Of a DNA stretch of 30,196 nucleotides, positions 8,018 through 17,063 are shown piece after piece. The stretch lies in contig CAYLOD010000015.1 in the NCBI GenBank assembly GCA_964385235.1, forward strand, positions 1-30,196, in the 5' to 3' direction. A program made the position numbers and the translations under genes. The DNA is from Pseudoruminococcus sp964385235. GTDB lineage: Bacteria > Bacillota > Clostridia > Oscillospirales > Acutalibacteraceae. The first letter of the stretch is position 1. Every line of letters begins with the position of its first letter. The notes under the pieces were generated by a model. It was not told the DNA's origin, ran no database searches, and worked only from the letters and a program-made list of their open reading frames with translations.

Positions 8018-8215
8018 ATGCCCAAAATCAAAACACACAGCGGAGCGAAAAAACGCTTTAAGGTCTCTAAGAACGGCAAAGTTCTCCGCGCTCACGCGAA
8101 TAAGAGTCACATCTTGAACAAGAAAACAACCAAGCGTAAGAGAGGTCTCAGAAAGACTGTTGTCGCCGATAAGACAAATACAGCTCAGATCAAGAGACTT
8201 GTCCCTTACAAATAA
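8018..8215 (+). CDS. rpmI: 50S ribosomal protein L35
   Basis: Small, very basic 65-residue protein with the L35 signature at the N-terminus (MPKIKTHSGAKKRFK) and a lysine/arginine-rich middle (NKKTTKRKRGLRK). Length is exactly typical. The start is fixed by AAGGAGGAG at 8002-8010. It lies 69 bases after infC and 54 bases before rplT, in the conserved order, and is expected to be co-regulated with them through the leader. L35 is part of the large subunit and assembles late. Confidence 0.98.
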   Translation: MPKIKTHSGAKKRFKVSKNGKVLRAHANKSHILNKKTTKRKRGLRKTVVADKTNTAQIKRLVPYK

Positions 8216-8269
8216 GTCGGATCAGGTGTGTTCTGAAAGCTACTTAATAAATAACGGAGGTATATATAA

Positions 8270-8623
8270 ATGGCACGAGTAAAGGGTGCGTTGGCAACAC
8301 GCAAAAGAAGAAAAAAGACACTGAAGCTCGCTCGCGGCTACTGGGGTTCAAAGAGCAAGCACTTTAAGATGGCTAAGGAAGCCGTAATGAAGAGCGGCAA
8401 TTATGCCTACATCGGACGCAAGCAGCGCAAGAGAGATTTCAGAAAGCTCTGGATAACCCGTATTTCCGCGGGCTGCCGTGCAAACGGAATCAACTACTCT
8501 ACGTTTATGAACGGTCTTAAAAAGTCGGGAATCACTCTTAACAGAAAGGTTCTTTCCGAGATTGCCATCACTGATCCCGAGGCTTTTACAGATCTTGTTG
8601 AGAAGGCAAAGGCTGCGCTATAA
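8270..8623 (+). CDS. rplT: 50S ribosomal protein L20
   Basis: Basic 117-residue protein with the family's long N-terminal RNA-binding extension (ARVKGALATRKRRKKTLKLA) followed by the globular half (NRKVLSEIAITDPEAF near the end). L20 is needed early in 50S assembly and in Bacillota also binds its own operon leader to repress it, so it is the likely regulator of the structure at 7269-7400. ACGGAGGT precedes the ATG at a normal distance. A terminator follows at 8698-8728. Confidence 0.98.
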   Translation: MARVKGALATRKRRKKTLKLARGYWGSKSKHFKMAKEAVMKSGNYAYIGRKQRKRDFRKLWITRISAGCRANGINYSTFMNGLKKSGITLNRKVLSEIAITDPEAFTDLVEKAKAAL

Positions 8624-8697
8624 TTTTCAGTAAGGGACTTGCCCAGCCTCTAAGGCGGCGGAGTTCGGTGGAGGACATGAGCAGCGTTTATAAAACT

Positions 8698-8728
8698 GCG
8701 CCGGGACATATTGTCTGCGGCGCTTTTT
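8698..8728 (+). terminator. Terminator between rplT and the RNA methyltransferase gene
   Basis: GCGCCG (8698-8703) pairs with CGGCGC (8718-8723), with a partly paired interior (GACA/TGTC), followed by TTTTT (8724-8728). It is 75 bases after rplT and 37 before the next start. The 8640-8690 stretch upstream is GC-rich and has small hairpins, so conditional read-through is possible. Confidence 0.7.
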
Positions 8729-8765
8729 AATTACCGGGGATTTTCAGACAGGGGACAGCGCAAGA

Positions 8766-9548
8766 ATGATAACGAGCAGGGATAATCCGACAATTAAAGA
8801 AATTATAAAGCTGCAAAAAAGCGCCGGATACAGACGCGAACGCTCTCTTTTCAGCGTTGAAGGCGTCAGGCTTTGCCGTGACGCGGCGCTTTCGGGCGCA
8901 AAAATAGAAAAGCTGTTTTACACATCACAGGCGAGGGAAAAATATTCGGAGGATTTCAAGATAATATCGGATACGGGCTGTGAAAAAATAGAGGTAAGCA
9001 CCGATATTTTCCTGAAAATTTCCGATACAAAGACTCCGCAGGGACTCCTGTGTTTAATTTCTATGCTTGACAAAAGCGTTTTACTTGATAAAATAGAGAG
9101 CATGGGGCGGTATGCCGCCCTTGAAAATATCAGCGACCCGTCTAATCTCGGAACAATATTGAGAACTGCCGAAGCGCTCGGGCTTGACGGCGTTATTCTG
9201 TCAAGCGGCTGCTGCGACATATATTCGCCGAAAGCCGTAAGGGGAAGTATGGGCGCAGTATTCAGGCTCAAGTTTCTTATTGCGGAGAATTTCCCGGAGT
9301 TTATCGGAGAAATGACCCGTCGGGGGATAAAAACATACGCGTCTGCTCCGAGAAATGCCGTTCCCGTTACGGAGACAGATTTTAAAAGCGGTATCATTCT
9401 TATAGGAAATGAGGGCGCGGGTTTAACCGACGCGGCGGTAAACGCGTGTATGTGCCGCGTAAAAATACCAATGGGAGGGAGAGCCGAATCACTGAACGCT
9501 TCCGCCGCTGCGGCGATCCTGATGTGGGAGTTTGTCAGAAGCAAGTGA
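8766..9548 (+). CDS. TrmH/SpoU-family RNA 2'-O-methyltransferase
   Basis: A SAM-dependent RNA ribose methyltransferase of the SPOUT class, 260 residues. The N-terminal part (about 1-95) looks like the L30e-like RNA-binding substrate domain. The SPOUT domain carries the three motifs: ISDPSNLGTILRTAEALG, then IILIGNEGAGL, then PMGGRAESLNASAAAAIL, which form the knotted cofactor site. Neighbours of rplT in Bacillota often include this type of gene (YsgA-like), acting on 23S rRNA or tRNA; the target nucleotide is not readable from sequence. The ATG at 8766 follows a moderate site (AGGGGA, about 11 bases away). It ends 25 bases before the dprA start, suggesting a shared transcript. Confidence 0.93.
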   Translation: MITSRDNPTIKEIIKLQKSAGYRRERSLFSVEGVRLCRDAALSGAKIEKLFYTSQAREKYSEDFKIISDTGCEKIEVSTDIFLKISDTKTPQGLLCLISMLDKSVLLDKIESMGRYAALENISDPSNLGTILRTAEALGLDGVILSSGCCDIYSPKAVRGSMGAVFRLKFLIAENFPEFIGEMTRRGIKTYASAPRNAVPVTETDFKSGIILIGNEGAGLTDAAVNACMCRVKIPMGGRAESLNASAAAAILMWEFVRSK

Positions 9549-9573
9549 TTTTTCACCGTATGGAGGAATATTT

Positions 9574-10824
9574 TTGAGGGATGATATAATATACTGGCTG
9601 TGGCTTCAATGTGTTTTCGGCGCTAATAACAAAAGCTTTAAAGCGGGAATGGAGTATTTTCATACAGCGGAGGATTTTTATAATGCTTCCGAATACGATT
9701 ATCTGATATGTGACTGCTTTACACATAATACTATAGAGAAGCTGAAATCAAAGCGTCTGACACGCGCGGAAAAAATCCTTGACGATTGCCGCAGACTCGG
9801 CTATGATATTATCACATATGACGATGCGCTTTTCTCAAAAAAGCTCCGCTCGATAACCTCGCCGCCGTGTGTATTATATGTAAACGGCAAAATGCCGAAC
9901 GTTGACGGCGGATTTTCGGTCGCTATGGTCGGCTCGCGGGAAGCAACAAGCAGCGGCTTGACCGCCGCGAATAAATTCGCGTATTCTCTCGCGGAAAGAG
10001 GAACGATAGTTGTAAGCGGAGGAGCGTTAGGCATTGACAGCGCGTCGCATATGGGTGCGCTCAATGCCCTCGGAACGACCGTATGCGTTCTCGGCTGCGG
10101 TATAGATTATAATTATCCTGTGGATAACGCCGATATGAGAGAAAAAATTTCGGAAAGCGGCGCCGTTATCTCGGAGTTACCTCCCGGTTATCCTCCCAAA
10201 AGTCAGAATTTCCCGCTCAGAAACAGGATTATATGCGGGCTTTCAGACTGCACTCTTGTCGTTCAGGCCGGTGAGAGAAGCGGCGCGCTGATTACCGCAA
10301 GGGACGCTGTTATGGAGGGCAGAAAATTATTTGCCGTCCCGGGAAACATTTTCCATGATGAAAACAAGGGCTCGAATGATCTTCTCAGAAATGGCTGTTC
10401 GGCGGCGATAGACGCGAATGACCTTGTTAATTGGTATGATAAAAACAAGCATAAACTGACATACCCTATACACGGCGGTAAAGACGGACTTTTCAAAGAA
10501 GAACATGAGCATTTATCCGTAGTTGAAAGCGACTCCGCGGAGCATGAGCAGGAGGCTTTTGAGAGCCTTGAAACAACCGGTGATAATATAACCGGAAAAA
10601 TCGACGGCGGTTCAAACGCGTCCGGGAAAGAGAGAGGTTACCCTGCCGATTTATCCGAGTGTTCACTCAAGGTATTAAAGGCTATCAGTGACATTCCGGT
10701 AACGACCGATCATATTTCCGAAAAAACGGGTATACCTATAAATATACTTCTTTCCGCTCTTACGGAGCTTGAAATTTTCGGGTATATTGAATCTGTAGTC
10801 GGCGGTAAATATGTATTGAAGTAA
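9574..10824 (+). CDS. dprA: DNA-processing protein DprA
   Basis: DprA binds incoming single-stranded DNA in natural transformation and loads RecA. The 416-residue protein has an N-terminal helical (SAM-like) region, the Rossmann-like core with GSREATSSG, SGGALGIDSASHMGAL, PLRNRIICGLSD and QAGERSGAL, a charged low-complexity linker of about 45 residues rich in Glu and Ser, and a C-terminal winged-helix domain (about the last 65 residues). TTG 9574 is chosen because GGAGG at 9562-9566 is 7 bases upstream; the longer frame from 9532 would run through the previous gene. The dprA-topA order is standard in Bacillota. The gene is widely kept in species without known competence, so it does not prove transformability. 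Confidence 0.95.
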   Translation: MRDDIIYWLWLQCVFGANNKSFKAGMEYFHTAEDFYNASEYDYLICDCFTHNTIEKLKSKRLTRAEKILDDCRRLGYDIITYDDALFSKKLRSITSPPCVLYVNGKMPNVDGGFSVAMVGSREATSSGLTAANKFAYSLAERGTIVVSGGALGIDSASHMGALNALGTTVCVLGCGIDYNYPVDNADMREKISESGAVISELPPGYPPKSQNFPLRNRIICGLSDCTLVVQAGERSGALITARDAVMEGRKLFAVPGNIFHDENKGSNDLLRNGCSAAIDANDLVNWYDKNKHKLTYPIHGGKDGLFKEEHEHLSVVESDSAEHEQEAFESLETTGDNITGKIDGGSNASGKERGYPADLSECSLKVLKAISDIPVTTDHISEKTGIPINILLSALTELEIFGYIESVVGGKYVLK

Positions 10825-10849
10825 TTTATATAAACGGAGGATGATGAGA

Positions 10850-12967
10850 TTGTCAAAGCTTGTAATAGTCGAGTCGCCCGCAAAGGCTAAGACTATCAAG
10901 AAATATCTCGGATCCGGCTATGAGGTCGTAGCGTCCATGGGACATATACGCGACCTGCCGGAAAAGCATTTAAGTGTGGATATAAAGCATGGCTTCAAGC
11001 CTAAGTATGAAATAATAAAGGGTAAGGAGGAGCTTGCCGAGGAGCTTAAAAGGAAAGCCTCAAAGAGCGATGAGATATTTCTCGCGACCGACCCCGACCG
11101 TGAGGGAGAGGCGATCTCGTGGCATCTCGCGTATCTTCTCGACCTGCCGCTTGATGAAAAGAACAGGGTTACATTTAACGAAATTACAAAAACAGGCGTG
11201 GCCAACGGAATGGAAAACCCGCGCTGTATTGATATAAATCTCGTGAACGCCCAGCAGGCAAGGCGTATCCTTGACAGGCTTGTCGGATACAAGCTGAGCC
11301 CGTTCCTTGCGCAGAAAATAAGGCGCGGACTGTCCGCGGGACGCGTTCAGTCTGTCGCACTCAGGATCATTGTCGATCGCGAGGACGAGATACGCGCGTT
11401 CAAGCCCGAGGAATACTGGACTATCGACGCCAAGCTTATACCGAAAGGCGAGCGCAGGGCTTTTCCGGCGTCCTTATATGACAACGCGGACGGCACTCTC
11501 CGCGTTAAGGAGAAAAGCGGCAGTATAAAGATCGATGTAAGAAGCGGGCAGCGCGCGAATGAGATCCTCGCTGAGCTTAAGAACGAAACCTTTACTGTGG
11601 CCGGAGTCAGGCACGGCAAAAGAACGAGAAAACCCGCGCCGCCGTTTATAACGTCTACGCTGCAGCAGGAATGTTCAAGGAAACTCGGCTTTCAGGCAAA
11701 GCGTACCATGCGTATAGCACAGGAGCTTTACGAGGGCGTCGAGATAGAGGGCATGGGGGCGGTCGGCCTGATAACATACATGAGAACCGACTCCCTGCGG
11801 CTTTCCGAGGACGCTTTAAAAGGCGCTCGCGAATATATTCTCAACAAATGGGGTGAAAAATATCTTCCCGATGAACCGAGAAGGTATAAGTCACGCTCAA
11901 ACGCTCAGGACGGTCATGAGGCGATTCGTCCGACTATGATTGAACTTTCTCCCGATAAGGTTAAGGACAGCCTTACAGCCGAACAGTTCAAGCTGTATAA
12001 AATAATATGGGAGCGCTTTATCGCCTGCCAGATGTCAGACTGTATTCAAAAAACAACATCTGCCGACATTACCGCAGGCAAGTATATATTTAAGGCTTCG
12101 GGCTATATGACGGACTTTGACGGTTTTACTGTCTTATATGTTGAGGGCAAAGATACGGACGAGGAGGGCGAACAGCAGCTTCCCGCGCTTAAAGAGGGAA
12201 CGGAACTTCGTGTAAAGGCTCTTACTTCGAACCGGCACTTCACACAGCCGCCTCCGAGGTATACAGAGGCGTCGCTTATCAAGGCACTTGAGGAATACGG
12301 GATAGGCAGACCGTCGACATATGCCGCGACGATTTCGACCATCACATCAAGGGAATACGTCAGGCGTGAAGCTAAAACGCTTATACCGACAGAGCTTGGC
12401 GAGGTTTCAACAAAGCTGATGAAAGAACACTTTCCTAAAATCGTAAACGTAAGGTTCACGGCGCAGATGGAAAGTGACCTTGATACGGTTGAGGAGGGTA
12501 ATTGCGAGTGGCACGAGCTGCTTGAGAACTTTTACAGCGAATTTGATAAGACGCTGAAGAAAGCAAAGGAAGAAATGGAAGGCGTAAAGATAGAGCTTGA
12601 GCAGGATAAGACCGATTTAGTTTGTGAGCAGTGCGGCAGACAGATGGTAGTCAAGTTCGGCCGCTACGGCAAGTTTATCGCCTGTCCCGGCTACCCCGAA
12701 TGTAAAAACATTAAAAAATTCGTTGTAAAGGCCGGTGTGCCGTGTCCTAAATGCGGCGGTGACGTTATTGTTAAAAAATCAAAGCGCGGCAGAGTGTTCT
12801 ACGGCTGTGAGAAGTACCCCGGCTGTGATTTTGTTTCGTGGTATATGCCTACGACCGAGATATGTCCGAATTGCGGAGAGATCCTATACAAGAAAACAGG
12901 CAAAAAGCCAAAACTTTTCTGTCAGACAGAGGGTTGCGGCTATGAGAAGGAATATGAGGAAGAATAA
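10850..12967 (+). CDS. topA: DNA topoisomerase I (type IA)
   Basis: TopA relaxes negative supercoils through a transient 5'-phosphotyrosine link. Reading from the N-terminus: a TOPRIM domain (KLVIVESPAKAKTIKKYLG, then DPDREGEA), the four-domain core with catalytic tyrosine in GLITYMRTDS (about residue 310), and three C-terminal zinc ribbons, each with two Cys-x2-Cys or Cys-x(n)-Cys pairs (CEQCG...CPGYPEC, CPKCG...CEKYPGC, CPNCG...CQTEGC). About 705 residues, normal for Clostridia. GGAGG at 10836-10840 directly abuts ATG 10841, so the TTG at 10850, 9 bases away and giving the usual MSKLVIVESPAKAK, is the better start; 10841 or 10844 remain possible. Confidence 0.97.
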   Translation: MSKLVIVESPAKAKTIKKYLGSGYEVVASMGHIRDLPEKHLSVDIKHGFKPKYEIIKGKEELAEELKRKASKSDEIFLATDPDREGEAISWHLAYLLDLPLDEKNRVTFNEITKTGVANGMENPRCIDINLVNAQQARRILDRLVGYKLSPFLAQKIRRGLSAGRVQSVALRIIVDREDEIRAFKPEEYWTIDAKLIPKGERRAFPASLYDNADGTLRVKEKSGSIKIDVRSGQRANEILAELKNETFTVAGVRHGKRTRKPAPPFITSTLQQECSRKLGFQAKRTMRIAQELYEGVEIEGMGAVGLITYMRTDSLRLSEDALKGAREYILNKWGEKYLPDEPRRYKSRSNAQDGHEAIRPTMIELSPDKVKDSLTAEQFKLYKIIWERFIACQMSDCIQKTTSADITAGKYIFKASGYMTDFDGFTVLYVEGKDTDEEGEQQLPALKEGTELRVKALTSNRHFTQPPPRYTEASLIKALEEYGIGRPSTYAATISTITSREYVRREAKTLIPTELGEVSTKLMKEHFPKIVNVRFTAQMESDLDTVEEGNCEWHELLENFYSEFDKTLKKAKEEMEGVKIELEQDKTDLVCEQCGRQMVVKFGRYGKFIACPGYPECKNIKKFVVKAGVPCPKCGGDVIVKKSKRGRVFYGCEKYPGCDFVSWYMPTTEICPNCGEILYKKTGKKPKLFCQTEGCGYEKEYEEE

Positions 12968-12990
12968 GCCTTCCCGAGGGGGCGGACGAT

Positions 12991-14292
12991 ATGTATATAA
13001 ATGTAGTCGGCGCGGGGCTTGCGGGTTGCGAATGCGCATACCAAATCGCTAAACGCGGAGTAAACGTCCGTCTTTTCGAGATGAAGCCCGCGAAAAAGAC
13101 CCCCGCGCATAAAAGCGACCTGTTTTGTGAGCTTATATGCTCAAATTCTTTCAAAGCGTCGAGGATAGAGAGCGCCGCGGGTCTTTTAAAGGAGGAAATG
13201 CGCAGACTTGATTCTCTCCTTATGCGATGCGCCGACAGATGCGCCGTTCCCGCGGGCGGTGCTCTTGCCGTTGACAGAGATAAATTTTCCGCTATGGTGA
13301 CATACGAGATCAGGAACAATCCGCTGACAGATGTTATCGAGCGCGAGGTTACGGAGATCCCGAACGATGCTGTTACGGTTATTGCCGCGGGGCCTCTTGC
13401 GAGTGAAGCATTGTCTGGTGAAATACAAAAGCTGTGCGGCGGCGCGCTGAGCTTTTTTGACGCGGCGGCTCCGATAGTTTCCGCTGAAAGCGTCGATATG
13501 AAGTATGCGTTCCGCGCCTCACGCTATGATAAAGGCAGCGACGACGCCTATATCAACTGCCCGATGAATAAGGATGAATACGAGGCTTTTTATGAAGCCC
13601 TTGTTTCGGCGGAGCGTGCGCCTCTGCATGGCGTAGATGTCCGGAACCCCAAGGTGTATGAGGGCTGTATGCCTGTCGAGATACTCGCACAGCGCGGCCG
13701 TGACACGCTGAGATTCGGTCCCATGAAGCCCGTAGGACTTCGCGATCCCAAAACGGGTCACAGACCATGGGCTGTCCTGCAGTTGAGAACGGAGAACGCG
13801 GACAGGACGATGTATAATCTTGTGGGCTTTCAGACGAATCTTAAATTTTCCGAGCAGAGGAGAGTTTTTTCAATGATTCCCGCTCTGCATGATGCGGATT
13901 TTGTGCGCTGCGGCGTTATGCACAGGAATACTTTCCTTGATTCGCCGAGGGTGCTCAATTCCGATTTTTCGCTGAAAGCAAACGCGAATATTTTTTTCGC
14001 GGGTCAGATAACGGGAGTTGAAGGCTATATGGAGTCGGGCGTGAGCGGACTTGTCGCGGGAATAAATGCCGTAAGGAGAGTGCGAAATGAAGAAACGCTC
14101 ACACTGCCTGCCGAAACAATGACGGGCGCGCTTTCACGGTATATTGCGGACGAAACGGTCGGCAATTTCCAGCCGATGGGTGCAAACTTCGGTATTCTCC
14201 CGCCGCTTGAGGAAAAAATCAGGGATAAACGCGAGAGAGCCGCGCGGTATTCAAGGCGCGCGCTCGAGTCGCTTGAAAATTACGAAATATGA
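12991..14292 (+). CDS. trmFO: FAD/folate-dependent tRNA (uracil-54-C5) methyltransferase TrmFO
   Basis: TrmFO makes ribothymidine at position 54 of tRNA, using methylenetetrahydrofolate and FADH2 instead of SAM; this version is typical of Bacillota. The 433-residue product begins with a dinucleotide-binding motif (VVGAGLAGCE, G7-x-G9-x2-G12), followed by the conserved MKPAKKTPAH and CSNSFK segments, and ends with the FAD-contacting GQITGVEGYMESGVSGL. It follows topA after 23 bases with GAGGGGG at 12977-12983 upstream of the ATG. The topA-trmFO order is standard. Together with dprA this forms one tight cluster. Confidence 0.97.
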   Translation: MYINVVGAGLAGCECAYQIAKRGVNVRLFEMKPAKKTPAHKSDLFCELICSNSFKASRIESAAGLLKEEMRRLDSLLMRCADRCAVPAGGALAVDRDKFSAMVTYEIRNNPLTDVIEREVTEIPNDAVTVIAAGPLASEALSGEIQKLCGGALSFFDAAAPIVSAESVDMKYAFRASRYDKGSDDAYINCPMNKDEYEAFYEALVSAERAPLHGVDVRNPKVYEGCMPVEILAQRGRDTLRFGPMKPVGLRDPKTGHRPWAVLQLRTENADRTMYNLVGFQTNLKFSEQRRVFSMIPALHDADFVRCGVMHRNTFLDSPRVLNSDFSLKANANIFFAGQITGVEGYMESGVSGLVAGINAVRRVRNEETLTLPAETMTGALSRYIADETVGNFQPMGANFGILPPLEEKIRDKRERAARYSRRALESLENYEI

Positions 14293-14313
14293 AAGGAAAG
14301 GTCGGTCTATCGC

Positions 14314-15318
14314 ATGAGGATTATAATTGACGCATTCGGCGGGGATAACGCGCCCTTAGAGGTCATAAAGGGTTCGGTTAAGGCACTTGAGGTGTATGAT
14401 AATATCGAGATAATACTTGTCGGGAGCAAGGAAATTATCGAAAAAACCGCCGCGGACAACGATATATCGCTTAAAGGAATCATGATAGAGGACGCACCGG
14501 ACGTTATCACAATGGAAGACGAGGCGGGCGATATTATGAAGTCCAAAAATCAAAGCTCAATGGCGGTGGGCTTAAAGCTCCTCGCCGGCGGCGGGGGAGA
14601 CGCGTTCCTCTCCGCCGGCAACAGCGGCGCGCTTATTATGGGAGCGACTATGATAGTTAAGCGCATAAAGGGCATTAAGCGCGCCGCGTTTTCTCCGCTG
14701 ATGCCAAAAGTCGAGGGGCAGGTTCTCCTCATAGACAGCGGGGCAAATGTCGAGTGCCGTCCCGAAATGCTGCAGCAGTTCGGTATAATGGGCTCTGTCT
14801 ATATGGATAAGATCGGCGGAATCAAAAATCCGAGGGTCGGTCTTGCCAATGTCGGAACTGAGGATCATAAGGGCGGCGAGCTTCAGCACAAGGCGTTCGA
14901 GCTTTTAAAGCAGTCGCCTGTAAACTTTATCGGAAATATTGAGGCGCGCGATATTCCTCTTGACGCCGCTGATGTGATAGTCGCGGACGGATTCACGGGA
15001 AATATCATAGTGAAAATGTACGAGGGCGTCGCCTCTGCTCTTATGAAGAAGGTTAAAGAGGTATTCACCAAAAACCTTAAAAATAAATTTGCCGCTTCAC
15101 TTGTTTTAAAGGATATGAAGAAGCTGAAGGAATATATGGATTATAACAATTACGGCGCGGCTCCGATAATGGGGGTTTCAAAACCCGTGCTGAAAACTCA
15201 CGGGAGCGCTAAGGAGGATACTTTTATCAGCGCGGTAAAATCCGTAATTGACTACACTGAAAAAGATGTTATAGGTGAGATTCGGAGAGAACTGGACATA
15301 CTGAAGAATGAAGGGTGA
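14314..15318 (+). CDS. plsX: Phosphate acyltransferase PlsX
   Basis: PlsX converts acyl-ACP and phosphate to acyl-phosphate, the donor that PlsY uses for the first acylation of glycerol-3-phosphate in phospholipid synthesis. The 334 residues match the family. Visible motifs are IDAFGGDNAP at the N-terminus, SAGNSGA, IDSGANVECRPEML and ADGFTGNI. It starts 21 bases after trmFO and its stop lies just before the rnc start. In many relatives plsX is followed by acpP or fab genes; here none is present, so acyl carrier protein must be encoded elsewhere. Confidence 0.97.
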   Translation: MRIIIDAFGGDNAPLEVIKGSVKALEVYDNIEIILVGSKEIIEKTAADNDISLKGIMIEDAPDVITMEDEAGDIMKSKNQSSMAVGLKLLAGGGGDAFLSAGNSGALIMGATMIVKRIKGIKRAAFSPLMPKVEGQVLLIDSGANVECRPEMLQQFGIMGSVYMDKIGGIKNPRVGLANVGTEDHKGGELQHKAFELLKQSPVNFIGNIEARDIPLDAADVIVADGFTGNIIVKMYEGVASALMKKVKEVFTKNLKNKFAASLVLKDMKKLKEYMDYNNYGAAPIMGVSKPVLKTHGSAKEDTFISAVKSVIDYTEKDVIGEIRRELDILKNEG

Positions 15319-15325
15319 TATGCTT

Positions 15326-16024
15326 ATGGGTGCTAATGGAAACAATAAACTGAGCGCGCTTGAAGAAACAATAGGATATACCTTTAAAAATAAACAATAC
15401 TTAAAAACAGCCATAACACATTCGTCCTATGCCAATGAATCAAAGTATGGGGATAAAAGCAATGAAAGGCTTGAATTTCTCGGGGATTCCGTTTTGAGCA
15501 TAGTCGTTTCGGACTATATTTTTAAAAACTGCCCGGACTATCCTGAGGGCGACCTGAGCAAGCTGAGGGCGGCTCTCGTTTGCGAGAAAGCGCTTTCCCG
15601 TTTTGCAAGGAAGATTCATCTCGGAGATTTTTTGCTGCTCAGTCACGGCGAGGCTCACCTTCACGGCAACGAGCGTCCGTCTATCCTTGCCGACGCCTTT
15701 GAAGCGCTCATAGCCGCGATTTATCTTGACGGCGGCATGAAGAGAGCGGCAGAATTTATTATGGAATTTGTAAAGCCGGAGATAGATTCACCGCGCAACT
15801 TTGACTTTAAGGATTACAAGACCACGCTGCAGGAAATCATTCAGAAAAACCCCGAGGAGAAAATATCGTATGTTCTCGTCGGAGAGAGCGGCCCCGACCA
15901 CGATAAGCACTTTACGGTTGAGGTAAGGCTCAACAGCAACAAAATCGGCAAGGGCGGCGGAAGAAGTAAAAAGGAAGCCGAACAGCAGGCGGCGAGAGAA
16001 GCATTGGAGTTGATGGGATATTGA
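15326..16024 (+). CDS. rnc: Ribonuclease III
   Basis: RNase III cuts double-stranded RNA, including rRNA precursors and structured mRNAs. The catalytic domain carries NERLEFLGD (E50, D54 in this numbering) and ADAFEAL (D123, E126), the four acidic residues that hold the metal ions. A double-stranded RNA-binding domain fills the last 75 residues (KTTLQEIIQK to KKEAEQQAAREAL). About 232 residues. The start is ambiguous: the plsX stop sits within GGTGAT (15314-15319), which serves as the ribosome binding site. ATG 15326 has proper spacing, while ATG 15320 abuts the site. The next gene overlaps its stop. Confidence 0.97.
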   Translation: MGANGNNKLSALEETIGYTFKNKQYLKTAITHSSYANESKYGDKSNERLEFLGDSVLSIVVSDYIFKNCPDYPEGDLSKLRAALVCEKALSRFARKIHLGDFLLLSHGEAHLHGNERPSILADAFEALIAAIYLDGGMKRAAEFIMEFVKPEIDSPRNFDFKDYKTTLQEIIQKNPEEKISYVLVGESGPDHDKHFTVEVRLNSNKIGKGGGRSKKEAEQQAAREALELMGY

Positions 16025-17031
16025 AGCATTCAAATGTAGCAATTTTTGTACCGCATAACGGTTGTCCGCATAATTGCAGCTTTTGCAGTCAGCGCGATAT
16101 TACGGGTCAGCAGACTCAGCCCGGTGTCCGTGACGTTGAGGAAACAATAGAAACAGCGAGAAAAAGCCTGAAGGAAAATACTAAAAATGCTGAAATAGCA
16201 TTTTTCGGAGGGAGCTTTACCGCGATTGACAGAGCATATATGGAAAGCCTGCTCGCGGCAGCGGCTCCGTCCGTAAAATCGGGAGAATTTGCGGGGATAA
16301 GGATATCCACCCGCCCCGACGCGATAGACGGGGAGATACTTGATACGCTCCGTAAATACGGTGTTACCGCTGTTGAGCTGGGCGCGCAGAGCATGAACAA
16401 CGAGGTTCTCGCCGCAAATGAGAGAGGTCATACAAAGGAGGACGTCATAACATCATCAAGGCTGATAACAGAGGCGGGCTTTTCTCTCGGTCTGCAGATG
16501 ATGACGGGACTGTACAAGAGCAGCGACGAGCTTGACCGCGAAAGCGCGCATGAAATAGCCGGACTCAAACCCGATACCGTACGCATTTATCCTACTGTTG
16601 TGCTTAAAGGAACCGAGCTGTATAATCTGTACAAAGCAAATGAATATAAGCCTCAGACATTGAACGACGCCGTAAAGCTGTGCTCAGAGCTTCTGATGTA
16701 TTTTGAGGAACGCAATATAAACGTTATCCGTGTAGGGCTTCACGACAGTGAAAGCCTGCGTAAGGGCATGGCAGCGGGGGCGTTCCATCCTGCTCTCCGT
16801 GAACTTTGCGAAAGCGAGATAATGTATAACAATTGTGTGAAGGCATTAGAGAAAAAAGGTATACATAGCGGTATGGCTGAGATTTTCGTGAATCCGCGCT
16901 CCGTTTCCCGCTTTATAGGTCAAAAGAGGGAAAACATTGAACGCTTGAAAAATCTCGGTATAAACGCGATAGTCCGTCAGGACATGAGACTTTCCAAATA
17001 CGAGGTACGCGTCCTCGACGCAAGCCATTGA
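16021..17031 (+). CDS. Elp3-like radical SAM protein of the rnc-smc locus
   Basis: A 336-residue radical SAM protein with the cluster motif C15-x3-C19-x2-C22 in HNGCPHNCSFC, followed by FFGGSFT (SAM binding) and a barrel resembling the catalytic half of Elp3. The Elp3 GNAT acetyltransferase domain is missing; the C-terminal part (about 230-336) fits the short extension seen in YhcC-like radical SAM proteins. The start is a TTG at 16021 that overlaps the rnc stop (TTGA), giving tight coupling. Genes of this kind sit between rnc and smc in many Clostridia. A tRNA-modification role is an inference from the Elp3 relationship; the substrate is not known. Confidence 0.88.
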   Translation: MKHSNVAIFVPHNGCPHNCSFCSQRDITGQQTQPGVRDVEETIETARKSLKENTKNAEIAFFGGSFTAIDRAYMESLLAAAAPSVKSGEFAGIRISTRPDAIDGEILDTLRKYGVTAVELGAQSMNNEVLAANERGHTKEDVITSSRLITEAGFSLGLQMMTGLYKSSDELDRESAHEIAGLKPDTVRIYPTVVLKGTELYNLYKANEYKPQTLNDAVKLCSELLMYFEERNINVIRVGLHDSESLRKGMAAGAFHPALRELCESEIMYNNCVKALEKKGIHSGMAEIFVNPRSVSRFIGQKRENIERLKNLGINAIVRQDMRLSKYEVRVLDASH

Positions 17032-17063
17032 TATGACCTTAACTGTTTAAATGTGGTGATATA

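Noticed and set aside
7400..8110. 236-codon minus-strand ORF across infC-rpmI
   Set aside because: It spans two well-supported genes and their spacer on the other strand, with no promoter or ribosome binding site.
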